A stretch of 64,000 nucleotides of DNA from Bactrocera neohumeralis (Eukaryota; Arthropoda; Insecta; Diptera; Tephritidae): contig NW_026089623.1 in the NCBI RefSeq assembly GCF_024586455.1, forward strand, positions 10,698,204 through 10,762,203, read 5' to 3'. Of this stretch, positions 54,901 through 64,000 are shown piece by piece. The first letter of the stretch is position 1. Each line of letters starts with the position of its first letter. A program made the translations under genes and the position numbers. The notes beneath the pieces were generated by a model that saw only the letters and a list, made by a program, of their open reading frames with translations, was not told where the DNA came from and did no database searches.

Positions 54901-55146
54901 TGTTTTTTTACGTGGCGGGTCCCAAACCCACCGCACAACCCTATGTAGAGGATATTTCGCCTTCTGACATTAGCTCGCCTTCAAACGGATGTTCTTAGGC
55001 TACCCAGAGGATACTTGGTCAAAGACCGGAAGTGAGCTGCTTGAGCCATGTGTAAAAGAATCGTTTCTGGCCACTCCCAAGTGAATGGCGATCAGAGAAC
55101 TTTCCTCACTTGCGTGAACTTCTACACATGACTCCATCCTCCATCG
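51992..55146 (-). mobile_element. RTE-type non-LTR retrotransposon, copy C
   Basis: Full length with the family 5' end (ctccatcctccat at 55133-55146) and an aag-repeat tail at 51992-52010. It lies in the errantivirus pol just before RNase H. No clean target duplication could be fixed: about 35 extra bases stand between the gypsy-like sequence and the family 5' end. Confidence 0.9.
52029..54830 (-). pseudogene. RTE endonuclease-reverse transcriptase, copy C
   Basis: Frame 54817-54527 has CTRNVRSVNWEG and EMRWTGQGQRR; an in-frame deletion of about 41 codons compared with copy B follows VVGE. Frame 54523-53738 carries LGDFNAQVGKEG and DSDHYLVAAKIR. Frame 53552-52029 is a clean 507-codon RT: NYRGISLLNIAYKVLSS, HLFVDFKAAFDSTK, FRQGDSLSC and LAHADDIDIIG, where the usual YADD tyrosine is histidine. 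It keeps the C-terminal domain to the natural stop. Two shifts and the change at the active site make it inactive. Confidence 0.9.
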
Positions 55147-56599
55147 CCAGCTTAGATTTGGATAATTTTAGAACTAGATACTTTATTATCAATTCTTTTA
55201 ACTTTTCAAATAATGTTATATGATTTGGGTCACTTTTATAGATTCTGTTACCTCTTTTCAAATAATTGTTTAAACGAGTTCAGCCTCCCCCCACTCTATC
55301 CGGGAAAACTGGCGCACCCTATGGAAACACTGCACAATGCACCACATCCAATGACACCATACTCAGACTTCACTACACAACACAACTATACACCAACCCC
55401 ATCAACAAAAATGGTGGACAAAACTACAGCGAACACTTTCGTTTACATACATTCGACACAGTATGTGCTGTAAGCATTCAACAACGATTTCGCCCTGCGA
55501 ATAATTAAACTCCGCCTTAGATTATGTTTAGTTGTATTTAAAGTTTTATACGTATTATATTTTAAATATACAACAAATTAAAGTGAATTGTACAACAAAT
55601 TACCCGCGCACTTTCATTCATTCATCAATCATCATCTCGAGTGTAAGTGAGGTATGAACATTGTAGAAACTTACAAGTAACAAATCCTATCATTTCCACC
55701 CATACATACGCAAGCGAAAGCTTATAGACTGACAGAAATTGCATAAATAATGCCATAGAATGAGGGAGACTCAGGGCAAAAGGCCAAGCAGTTCGTTAGG
55801 GTTTCCTAAATATTCTACTACTAAAACGGACAAATGCCTTAAAAAAGGCAAGAGTGTGTTGCTGTGTTATGCTATACAATTTATTACTTTTATATATTTT
55901 GATTATTAAAATTCATAAAGATTAAATTTACCTAGTTTTGATTAAAATTTTATTTATTATTTAAAACAACCAAAATGAAAATATCGCAAATCATATAATT
56001 ATATGCGAATCTCTAAAAACTGCAAAATATTTTTACTTCTTTTTGTTCACACAACTGTACAATTCCAATATGAAGTAAATGTCCTTTCTTTAATTTGTGC
56101 ACAATGTCAGTATTGCCGCAACCAGGAATAAAGGGATGTTCATCTTATTCCAGTGTGAGAGCGCTTCAAAATTAGCGTTTTTTATAACATTTTCCATTAT
56201 GGCCAGATTGAACAAAATAACAATTTTTAGACATTTATCAATCCAACACTCAACATTTAGTACGAATAAAAATTACTAAATAGTGGTTATTTATTATATG
56301 GAGAAACTATTGAAATCTTTTTAAAGAATATTAGAACAACTGACTTTTGTCCTCTTAATACCCAATAAAAGGATTTAAGCTTGTTAGCTCTCAATCATTA
56401 AATGTTTTTAATCATTTTCCATGGAAAATAAAACTATGATGCTTCAAATTACAAAACGTTTCCAAATACCTTTAAATTTCACAAATTTATTTAATTTTCA
56501 TTGTTTTACATTTTTTATAAGTGGTCTTGAACTTTGCAACAAATCCCTCCGTTTACACATTTTTTTGGTAAGATCTGGCCATCGCTCGTTTCCAATTGA
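55147..56599. other. No gene; decayed element pieces
   Basis: 55147-55265 may contain a few codons of errantivirus RT on the minus strand (LFEKLKELI), which would join SPILRYP at 51990. 55510-55620 resembles an LTR end (acaacaaattaccc repeated). 56140-56210 shares a block (gcgttttttataacattt) with the Helitron at 41275-41310. Nothing else recognisable. Confidence 0.4.
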
Positions 56600-56659
56600 T
56601 AAACGTCAAAACCTACTGAACTCGATTAGCTGTCAAAGTTTAGTAGGTTTTGACGTTTA
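56600..56659. repeat. Inverted repeat, 22-bp arms
   Basis: taaacgtcaaaacctactg is mirrored at 56641-56659 and pairing extends to 56621/56638 with a single G-T mismatch; the loop is 16 bases. It could be a fold-back MITE core or a local rearrangement. Confidence 0.85.
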
Positions 56660-56986
56660 GCAATAGCTCTCTCACTTCCAGTGAGAGAGGAGTTGGACAT
56701 CTCTTTATCTCTGGCCGCAACAATTCTGCGATGAACATTACGGAGGAATGCAATTGATTTCTTTCGCAACTTCTTTTGCCCTTCCCTCCGAAAACTGATA
56801 TTCTCCTCATCTAGCCCTCGTTCGCACTTTGCTAACTTTGCGGGCTAAAAATGTGCCCATCCCTGCCATACAGAGTACCAAGTGAGCGTATTATGTCCTT
56901 CTTAATTTAATATATAGTATGCATGCGAATATGTACTATACGACTAATACTACAATTTTGTCTGATATAAAACTTGTAAAAAAATA

Positions 56987-58737
56987 CGGTCTTAGACCAA
57001 TTATCCTCTGGGTAGCAACTGAACGATTTTCTACTCGACTTGCACTCCTGCTCTCTGAAAGCACTCGTCAACAACTCGGTAAGAGAGAACTGTTGGACGG
57101 CATTTCAAACTCATTACGTGCAGCTGCAACCGAATCATTGCTTTCGAGCATTGTACAACGAGGAGTGCCTTGCCGCAGCGGAGGGAAAATAGACTGTTTA
57201 CCTCGCAAAGTTACGAGCGACCACAACACGTACGGGATGGGGTAGGAACCGAGAGTTGAAGAGGGAAGCGAGACGCATTTGTAGACAGAAAAAGAAAGAG
57301 GCTGAAATGCGTGAGAACAAAGAGCTTGATAAGCTGACCGACAGGGGTAATGCTCGAAAATTCTACGAAAAAATGCGCGGCTAACAGAAGATTTCAAGAC
57401 CGGAGCATACGCTTATAGAACCCCCAAATTTGATTTAGTCACCGATGCCCAGAGCACACTTAAATTATGGAGGGAATACTTCTCCAGCCTTCTGAATGGC
57501 AGTGAACGTAAAACACCAGGAGAAGGCGAACCTGATTCCCCAATCGATGACGATGGAGCAGACGTTCCATTGCCCGACCATGAAGAAGTTCGAATAGCAA
57601 CTGCCCACCTGAAGAACAACAAAGCGGCGGGTGCCGATGGGTTGCCGACCGAGCTATTCAAACACGGCAGCGAAAAACTTATAAGGAGCATGCATCAGCT
57701 TCTTTCTAAAATGTGGTCGGATGAAAGCATGCCCAACGATTGGAATTTAAGTGTGCTCTGCCCAATCCACAAAAAGAGATATCCTACAATCTGCACCAAT
57801 TACAGTGGGATAAGCCTCCTCAACATCGCGTATAAGGTTCGATCGAGCGTATTGTGTGAAAGAGTGAAGCTCTTTTGACAGCACGAAAAGGATCTGCCTT
57901 TATGCCGCGATGTCTGAACTTGGTATCACCGCAAAACTAATACGGCTGTGTAAACTGACGTTGAGCAGCACCAAAATCTCCGTCAAGATCGGGAAGGACC
58001 TCTCCGTTCGATACCAAACGAGGTTTCAGACAAGGCGACTCCCTATCGTGCGACTTCTTTAATCTGAAGAAAATTATTCGAGCTGCAGAACTTAATCGAG
58101 CAGGTGCAGTTTTTATAAGAATGTACAGCTGCTGGCGTAAGCCGATGATATTGATATCATTGGTCCTAACAACCACGCCGTTATTTCTGCCTTCTCCAGA
58201 TTGGACAAGGAAGTAAAGCAAATGGGTCTGGCAGTGAACGAGGGCAAGACAAAATATCTCCTGTCATCAAAAAAACAGTCGTCACATTTGCGACTTAGCT
58301 CTCACGTCACTGTTGACAATCATAACTTTGAAGTCGTATATAATTTTGTATATCTTTGAATCAGTATGTAGCCTAGAAATCCAACGCAGGATAACTGTTG
58401 TCAACAGGTGCTACTTCGTACTGAATAGGCAATTGTGAGGAAAAGTCCTCTCTTGACGAACAAAAACCAAACTCTATAAGTCACTCATTATTCCCATCCT
58501 GCTATATGGTGCAGAGGATTGGACATCTGATGAGTCGACGTTGCGAGTTTTCGGGAGGAAGGTTCATATTGTCGGAAAGACACTCCAGCTCTGAAAGTAT
58601 TCGATGAAGTACCAGCCGGGGGAAGCAGATGAAGAGGAAGACCTCTACTCCGTTGGAAGGACCAGATGGAGGAGAACCTCGCTTGCCATATCTAATTGGC
58701 GCCCCTTTGCAAAAAGGAGAAACGACTGGCTCGAGTT
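56987..58737 (+). mobile_element. RTE-type non-LTR retrotransposon, copy D, internally deleted
   Basis: Starts with about 30 bases of the family 5' region (cggtcttagaccaattatcc, ctctgggtagc) and then jumps to the linker after the endonuclease (AERFSTRLALLLSESTRQQL equivalent, frame from 56919). RT pieces follow: 57570-57878 (NNKAAGADGLPTELF, to VRSSVLCERVK) and, after a second deletion of about 170 bases, 57885-58350 with the YADD region read as garbled 'gcgtaagccgatgat', a stop in place. The C-terminal part ends at about 58737. It is dead. No target duplication found. Confidence 0.85.
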
Positions 58738-58794
58738 CAGGAACGAATTCCTTATAATAGTATCTTATCAAAATATTCTAAACAAACAAACATC

Positions 58795-59147
58795 AAAACA
58801 ACATTAAAGAAAATTTATCAAAACAACCTTATCATGGAAAAATAGAAGTGCACTATAAGTACAACAAACAGTAACAACCCAAATAAATATTTACATGTAA
58901 GAAACTAGCTTCTATATAGTACATAGTAAGCAGCACTAAGATTTATGTAAACAAACCCGAAAAACAATCGAACAAAATAACCAAAATATTTTTAGTCCTT
59001 AGCAAGAAAGCAAACACTCTGTTTAGTATAAATAGCAGAAAGAATGTAAAGGGTAGTCAGTAAGGAATAACGATCAATAAAGGGAAGGCATATGGTCTAA
59101 ACAAAAATATCGTTTCTTTACTCAACGCTAACACACTGCTAGCGCTT
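58795..59147 (+). repeat. 5' LTR of a gypsy element
   Basis: Followed by a primer-site-like sequence at 59151 and gag at 61689. A TATA-type box (tataaata) lies at 59027-59034. The first part matches 16330-16480. The left edge is not certain because no 3' LTR of this element is in the window. Confidence 0.6.
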
Positions 59148-59150
59148 AAA

Positions 59151-59168
59151 TGGGGGCTTAACCGCTCG
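59151..59168 (+). promoter_or_regulatory. Possible primer binding site
   Basis: tgggggcttaaccgctcg three bases after the LTR. It begins like the complement of a tRNA 3' end (TGG), but I could not match it to a given tRNA. Confidence 0.4.
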
Positions 59169-59980
59169 TAAATCCATTTTATCATCCGACGACTAAAAAG
59201 AGGAGAGAATAAATCTTTTAAATTGCACGGGAAGTAAGACTTCCTACCATAACGTCCTGAAAAAGCGGACAACCAGCAGATCCTGGAATATTGGACAGCA
59301 CCAATCCAGAATTAAGCACTGGCACTGAAAATTGATCACCAATTTCGAAAAGAACGCGGAAATGACAAGTAAGGAAGGGCTAAATTCGGGTGTCACCGAA
59401 CATTTTATACTCTCGCATGATAAAGTGATTATCAAGATTTCATTATCCGTCATTTACATATTTTTTTATTTTGCTGTAAAATTAATTGGATTAGTAGTTC
59501 CTGAGATATGGTTTTTGGTCCATAAGGGGGCGACGCCACGCCCATTTTCAATTTTTAAAAAAAAGCCTGGGTGCAGCTTTCTTCTGCCATTTCTTCCGTA
59601 AAATTTAGTGTTTCTGCCGTTTTTTGTTAGTCGGTTAACGCACTTTCAGTGATTTTCAACATAACCTTTGTATGGGAGGTGGGCGTGGTTATTATCCGAT
59701 TTCTTCCATTTTTGAACTGTATATGGAAATGCCTGAAGAAAACGACTCTGTAGAGTTTGGTTGGCATAGCTATAGTAGTTTCCGAGATATGTATAAAAAA
59801 CTTAGTAGGGGGCGGGGCCACACCCAATTATCCAAAAAAAATTGCTTCCAAATATGCCCCTCCCTAATGCGATCCTCTGTGCAAAATTTCACTTTAATAT
59901 CTTTATTTATGGCTTAGTAATGACACTTTATAGGTTTTCGGTTTTCGCCATTTTGTGGGCGTGGCAGTGGGCCGATTTTG

Positions 59981-61339
59981 CTATGGAGCTTGGTAGTAGA
60001 CGAACTCCTGGAGTTGCTCGCCAGCAATGGAATCCGCTGTCAAGGGTACGCGGATGACATCGTCATAATGGCGAGATTCAGATTTGAAAACACTCTCTGT
60101 AACATTGTCCAAAGGGGCTTAAACCTGGCGAAAGGATGGTGTAACACGGTAGGGCTAAACATCAACCCAGCAAAAACTACCGTAGTCCCATTCACTAGGC
60201 GGAGGTCTCTTCCGGGCCTGAGGTCCCTAACATTAGGAGGCACAGAAATGGAAATGTCGAAAGAGGTCAAATTCCTTGGCCTCACTTTAGACTCATCACT
60301 ACGGTGGAGTAGGCATTTGGACTTAACGCTGTCCAAAGCAACTAGAGCACTTATGGTATGCAGACGGCTGGCCGGCAGATCATGGGGCTGTAAGCCAGGA
60401 ATCATTAGATGGCTGTATACCATGATAGTAAGGCCTATTATCACCTATGGAGCGGTGGCTTGGGCCACCAAATCAGCTCAGTCTTCGGTGATCCGGAGAC
60501 TATCAAAGCTGCAAAGACTCGCCTGCGTCTGTGCTTCAGGGGCAATGCGCACATGCCCCACTGTGGCACTGGAAGTCATATTGGAGCTCACACCGCTGCA
60601 CTAGGTGATAAAACATGCAGCAATCCACACCATGCTGCTAATGTCAGCAGAAGGCTGCGGTAGAGGAAAGTTAATGTCCTCCAGACAGATTCTCAGTGAT
60701 AGCCAAGCGGCACTAAAGGCGATTTCATCATATGAGATCAAATCGCTTTTAGTTGAGGAATGCATAGAAAGGCTAAACCGCCTGTCCTTGTGCAACCGGG
60801 TGCACCTAATTTGGGTGCCAAGGCACAAAGGAATAGAAGGAAACGAGAAGGCCGACGAACTGGCCCGCGCTGCGGCAGCGTCCAAGGTGGTGGGACCAGA
60901 ACCATCCATAGCGGTAGGATCCCACACTTTTAAGGAGCTGCTCCGCACGGGGGAAAGAACTGAGAGAGAACGGCATTGGCAACAATCATCAGGCATGCGC
61001 CACGCCAAACTGCTACTAGGGGGGTACAGTCTCTCCAGGTTCAAGGAACTTATTCACCTCCCCCGTGACAAATTCCGTCTCCTTGTCGCAATTTACGCAG
61101 GGCACTGCAGGCTCAGGAAGCACTATGCCAACATGGGCATAGTCTCCTGTGCTAACTGCCGGTTCTGCGACCTGGAACAGGAAACACTAGCACACCTAAT
61201 CCTGGATTGCACAGCAATCTGTGGAAAAAGGCTTAAGGCCCTGGATTCCATCTATATCAGCAGGGATCACATCACCTCAGTAGCGCCCGGCAAACTCCTA
61301 GAGCTATTCAGGCTGCTGGGACTCTGGGAAGACATGTGA
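59981..61339 (+). pseudogene. LOA-like reverse transcriptase and RNase H
   Basis: Starts inside the RT at LWSLVVDELLELLASNGIRC and GYADDIVIMARF (active site), then NPAKTTVVPFTRR, KFLGLTLDSSLRWSRHL and RPIITYGAVAWATK. A TAG at 60602-60604 interrupts the frame after LELTPLH. The same frame continues with a shortened RNase H: ILSDSQAALKAISSYE, VHLIWVPRHKGIEGNEKADE and the C-terminal CxxC...H...C finger CANCRFCDLEQETLAHLILDC in part. The beginning of RNase H with its first catalytic residues is deleted. It ends LLGLWEDM. Confidence 0.85.
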
Positions 61340-61403
61340 TATCGTAGAGGGCACAATAGACCCTAGGTCGCGGTGCATTACCTCATAACATTTATCTATC
61401 TAT
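59981..61403 (+). mobile_element. LOA-like non-LTR retrotransposon, 5' truncated
   Basis: Holds the RT palm onwards plus RNase H, and ends in a tatc-repeat tail (61393-61405), as LOA-group elements do. The 9 bases ctatggagc occur at both borders (59981-59989 and 61404-61412). At the left they also encode the conserved LWS of the RT, so the match may be microhomology rather than a target duplication. Confidence 0.8.
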
Positions 61404-61688
61404 CTATGGAGCCAAGAAATACGTGTACTAAGTTTCATCATGATATCTCAATTTTTACTCAAGTTATAGCTTGCACGGACGGACGGACGGACAGACAGAC
61501 ATCCGGATTTCAACTCTACTCGTCACCCTGATCACTTTGGTATACATAACCCTATATCTGACTCTTTCAGTTGTAGGACTTACAAACAACCGTTATGTGA
61601 ACAAAGCTATAATACTCTCCTGTGCTACTTTGATGCGAGAGTATAAAAAGCGTTTCATAACAACAGGCAACTTAAATCTACAGCAAAC

Positions 61689-62384
61689 ATGGAGGAATAT
61701 ATAGCTTAACAAGTCGCCTTATTCCAAAAGCAAATTTCATCGTTGACAGAAGTTGTGCGAAAACAGCAAGATGACTTTACTGAACCACTGGCGTCAGTGC
61801 AACAACAAAATCATCAAGCGACTCCAATTATTATACATGAGGACATCAAACTCAATATTACGGATCCAAAACATATTGACCTGGAATTGTTTAAGTCATT
61901 GCCAAAATTTGATGGCGACAATCGATCATGGAGATCACAAGTTTGAACCTTCGTGGTGTTAATTAAAGATTTTACTCAACATCTGAAATACTACAGTGCT
62001 CTGGGGATAGTAAGAACCAAAATCGCTGGAGAAGCTGCTGATGTTCTTACCAATCACAACACGAGCATGAATTTTAACGCAATAATAAACCGATGGGACG
62101 TCACCCTTGCTGACCAGCCACCCTTATACGTTTTGCTAGACGAGATGAGAAGGATACGTCAAGGAAGGAAAACCCTAGCAGAATTCCATAGCGAGGTATC
62201 AAAGGCACTCAATTTAGCCTTATCAAATAATGAGATGTTTAGTGACCAAAACAACTCTGGGATGAAGAATTATGTCAACCAGGAAGCAGTCCGTACATTC
62301 ATCCTAGGATTAAACTCCAAATACACTAGCGGAGCACTGTATAGCAATAACCCGCAAAACTTGAAATTACCACGACAATACTGA
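61689..62384 (+). pseudogene. gypsy (17.6/297-type) gag
   Basis: ATG at 61689 (MEEYIA, then a stop), FQKQISSLTEVVRKQQDDF, LELFKSLPKFDGDNRSWRSQ, a stop, and in another frame LIKDFTQHLKYYSALGIVRT and AGEAADVLTNHNT, VLLDEMRRIRQGRKTLAEFH and EAVRTFILGLNSKYTSGALY. This is the gag core of the 17.6/297 group. At least two stops or shifts break it. Confidence 0.8.
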
Positions 62385-62942
62385 TCATCAGTTCGAGGTC
62401 AACGAGATTCACTCAAGGGTCTGCAACAATCAAGGACCGATTTAACAACTACGTTCAACAAAAACATATATCACCCACCTTTACGTCGAGAGGACAGGCA
62501 CCAGCATGAATACAGACCAAACGTTAGAATGTAGACATATCAACCAAGAGACAGCCAACCCAAACAACCTGCTTCAGTTCCAATGAACGTAGACTTTTCC
62601 CGGCAGTACGTTCCAGCCACCGGCTATAATAAAAAGGGTAAACATAATAATTCAAATACTATATTCAAACATTGTAGACAAGTTAACAACCAAAATATTC
62701 CTAACCCACAAAATGAAATTCAACAAATAAATCAGACTAAGCAAGGGAATTTAGAATCTGAAAATGTTTCTACTTATGAAGAACAATTCGAATCAGGGTG
62801 TACTTTTTTAAGGCGTGTGAACGGGCTGCCCTGCATTCAAACAAAATTCGGTCTAACAGACACGCCCGTAACCCTATTAGTGGACACAGGGTCTACTAAT
62901 AATTATATAAATTTAAAGGGGTATTCTACTCTAGAATTTTGA
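62385..62942 (+). pseudogene. gypsy gag end and protease start
   Basis: A polar, asparagine- and glutamine-rich stretch leads to TPVTLLVDTGSTNNYINLK, the aspartic protease active site with flap sequence lost. The gypsy sequence stops at about 62920 where a different sequence (ggggtattctactctag) begins, so RT and the rest are missing. Confidence 0.8.
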
Positions 62943-63537
62943 AAAATTCGATTTTTTTCATATGTTTAAAGTTTAGACCCTTAAGAACATATCCTCCAAA
63001 GGATTTTTAAAAATTAAAATTATTTTAAGAGCTACAGTTACTTTAGTGACGCAGTACCTAGCCCGGTTCGGCCGTATCGAATTTTTAAACGCGTTTTTCT
63101 CGACTACTTTTTTCCACACGGTACCGGCATTATCTCAAGTTCTATACAACCGATTTACTTGAAATTTTGTGTGAACCTTCTTTATATAATTCTTTATCGT
63201 TCCTAAAAGCATCGAGTCAAAATTTTTGTTTTTAATATTTACAAAAAAATTCAGGAATTTCAAAAAAAAAAACGTAAAAAATGATTTTTGTTTTCAGGCA
63301 GTCGCCATTTTTCGTGTTCCCTGAAATAGGGACTATAACAGCATCCTTACTGATTAAGAATTTCTTTTGATTTTTTTTTCAGACCACCAGGAGAGTCAGG
63401 ATCAATATCACCAGAATGCGCCATTTTTTTTTATACCTGTCTCTGCCCCTCTCTAATTATTTTAATTATTATTTTTTTTATAAAATTTTTTTCTGTATTC
63501 TGAAGATATCAATAAAAACACCATAAAAAAATGGAAA
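62943..63537. other. No gene; probable noncoding repeat
   Basis: Starts near ggggtattctactctaga (62920) and runs to RTE copy E. It has long A and T runs and no frame. The abrupt border with the protease suggests an insertion, but I found no matching second end. Confidence 0.4.
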
Positions 63538-64000
63538 GGAGGATGGAGTCATGTGTAGAAGTGAAGAAGTTCACGCAGGTGAGGAAAATTCTCTGATCGC
63601 CATTCACTTGGGAGTGTCCAGAAACGATTCTTTTACATATGACTCAAGCAGCTCACTACTTCCGGTCTTTGACCAAGTATCCTCTGGGTAGCCTAACAAC
63701 ATCCGTTCGAAGGCGAGCTAATGTGAGAAGGCGAAACATCCCCTGCATAGGGTTGTGCGCTGGGTTTGGGACCCGCCACGTAAAAAACACCCCCAATGAA
63801 AAAGAAAACAGCCTCGGATGAGAGACCCCCTTTTGATGACGACCATGGCAAACGAAATAAGGACTACGATTTGAGGGCATGCACCTGGAATGTCCGGACC
63901 CTTAATTGCGAAGGTGCCGCTGCTCAGCTGGTTGATGTCCTCGCAAAAATAAAGGCTGACATCACCGCCATCCAAGAAATGAGATGGACGGGACAAGGAC
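63538..64000 (+). mobile_element. RTE-type non-LTR retrotransposon, copy E, 5' end
   Basis: Begins ggaggatggagtc like the other copies. A 9-base insertion (gaagaagtt area at about 63560) differs from them. The frame opens at the ATG 63796 and reads RPPFDDDHGKRNKDYDLRAC, TWNVRTLN and KADITAIQEMRWTGQG without a stop up to the window edge, so it could be an intact copy. Confidence 0.9.

Larger units (their letters stand above)
59365..61649 (+). mobile_element. Noncoding interspersed repeat with inverted ends, copy 2
   Basis: Has the same start (acaagtaaggaagggct) and inverted motifs TTTTATACTCTCGCA (59403-59417) and its complement (61634-61648) as the copy at 2352. It lacks about 160 bases of that copy near the left end. 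It is interrupted at about 59981-61403 by a LOA-like element. It sits in the leader of the gypsy element. Confidence 0.75.

Noticed and set aside
53738..54967. Plus-strand open frames of 135 and 228 codons
   Set aside because: They are antisense shadows of RTE copy C.
1..64000. tRNA or rRNA genes
   Set aside because: No cloverleaf box A/B pair or rRNA sequence was noticed on either strand by eye; a tRNA scan was not possible.

Overview
This window is eukaryotic DNA from an insect, almost certainly a fly. The evidence is the mix of elements: jockey, RTE, LOA-like, BEL/Pao, copia, env-bearing Ty3/gypsy (errantivirus type), Helitron, pogo and Harbinger, all in AT-rich DNA. An RTE family whose endonuclease half is often mis-annotated as a host gene and a noncoding repeat ending in TTTTATACTCTCGCA suggest a tephritid fruit fly to me; that is recall, not proof. 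I found no host gene, tRNA, rRNA or CRISPR. The whole window reads as a transposon graveyard with a few young insertions, plus one 100-base assembly gap (21486-21585).

Layout. 1-4.9 kb: an unrecognised decayed reading frame, then a jockey element split by a noncoding repeat. 4.9-6.3 kb: 3' end of a BEL element with its LTR. 6.35-11.3 kb: a plus-strand gypsy relic (RT end, RNase H, integrase, env traces) interrupted by RTE copy A with a perfect 16-bp target duplication. 11.9-16.1 kb: a minus-strand BEL/Pao element. 16.3-21.5 kb: an LTR remnant, a 71-bp repeat array, a 491-bp tandem duplication, a minus-strand Helitron helicase ending in CTAG, and a Harbinger fragment. 22-24.6 kb: a plus-strand Pao relic and a non-LTR ORF1 scrap. 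24.6-31 kb: a minus-strand Pao element split by RTE copy B, the best preserved element here (one stop codon in 996 codons). 31.1-31.9 kb: a complete-ended deleted pogo/Tigger element.

33-55 kb is a nest built on a minus-strand errantivirus relic. Its env gene is cut into three pieces, by an 11.3-kb copia locus (duplication gtttc) and by a 4.1-kb Ty3/gypsy element with lysine-tRNA-type primer site and no visible pol (duplication ctat). Its RT/RNase H is cut by RTE copy C. The copia element itself holds a pogo element inside its 5' LTR (the 3' LTR keeps the empty site), a MITE in its leader and a 3.5-kb Helitron inside its reverse transcriptase. Insertion order can be read directly: errantivirus first, then copia, then pogo, MITE and Helitron.

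55-64 kb: decayed sequence, an internally deleted RTE copy D, a gypsy element (LTR, primer site, gag, protease) carrying a second copy of the TTTTATACTCTCGCA repeat, itself split by a LOA-like element, and the 5' end of RTE copy E running off the window. No protein here clearly works with another in a host pathway; the units of function are the individual elements, nearly all defective.
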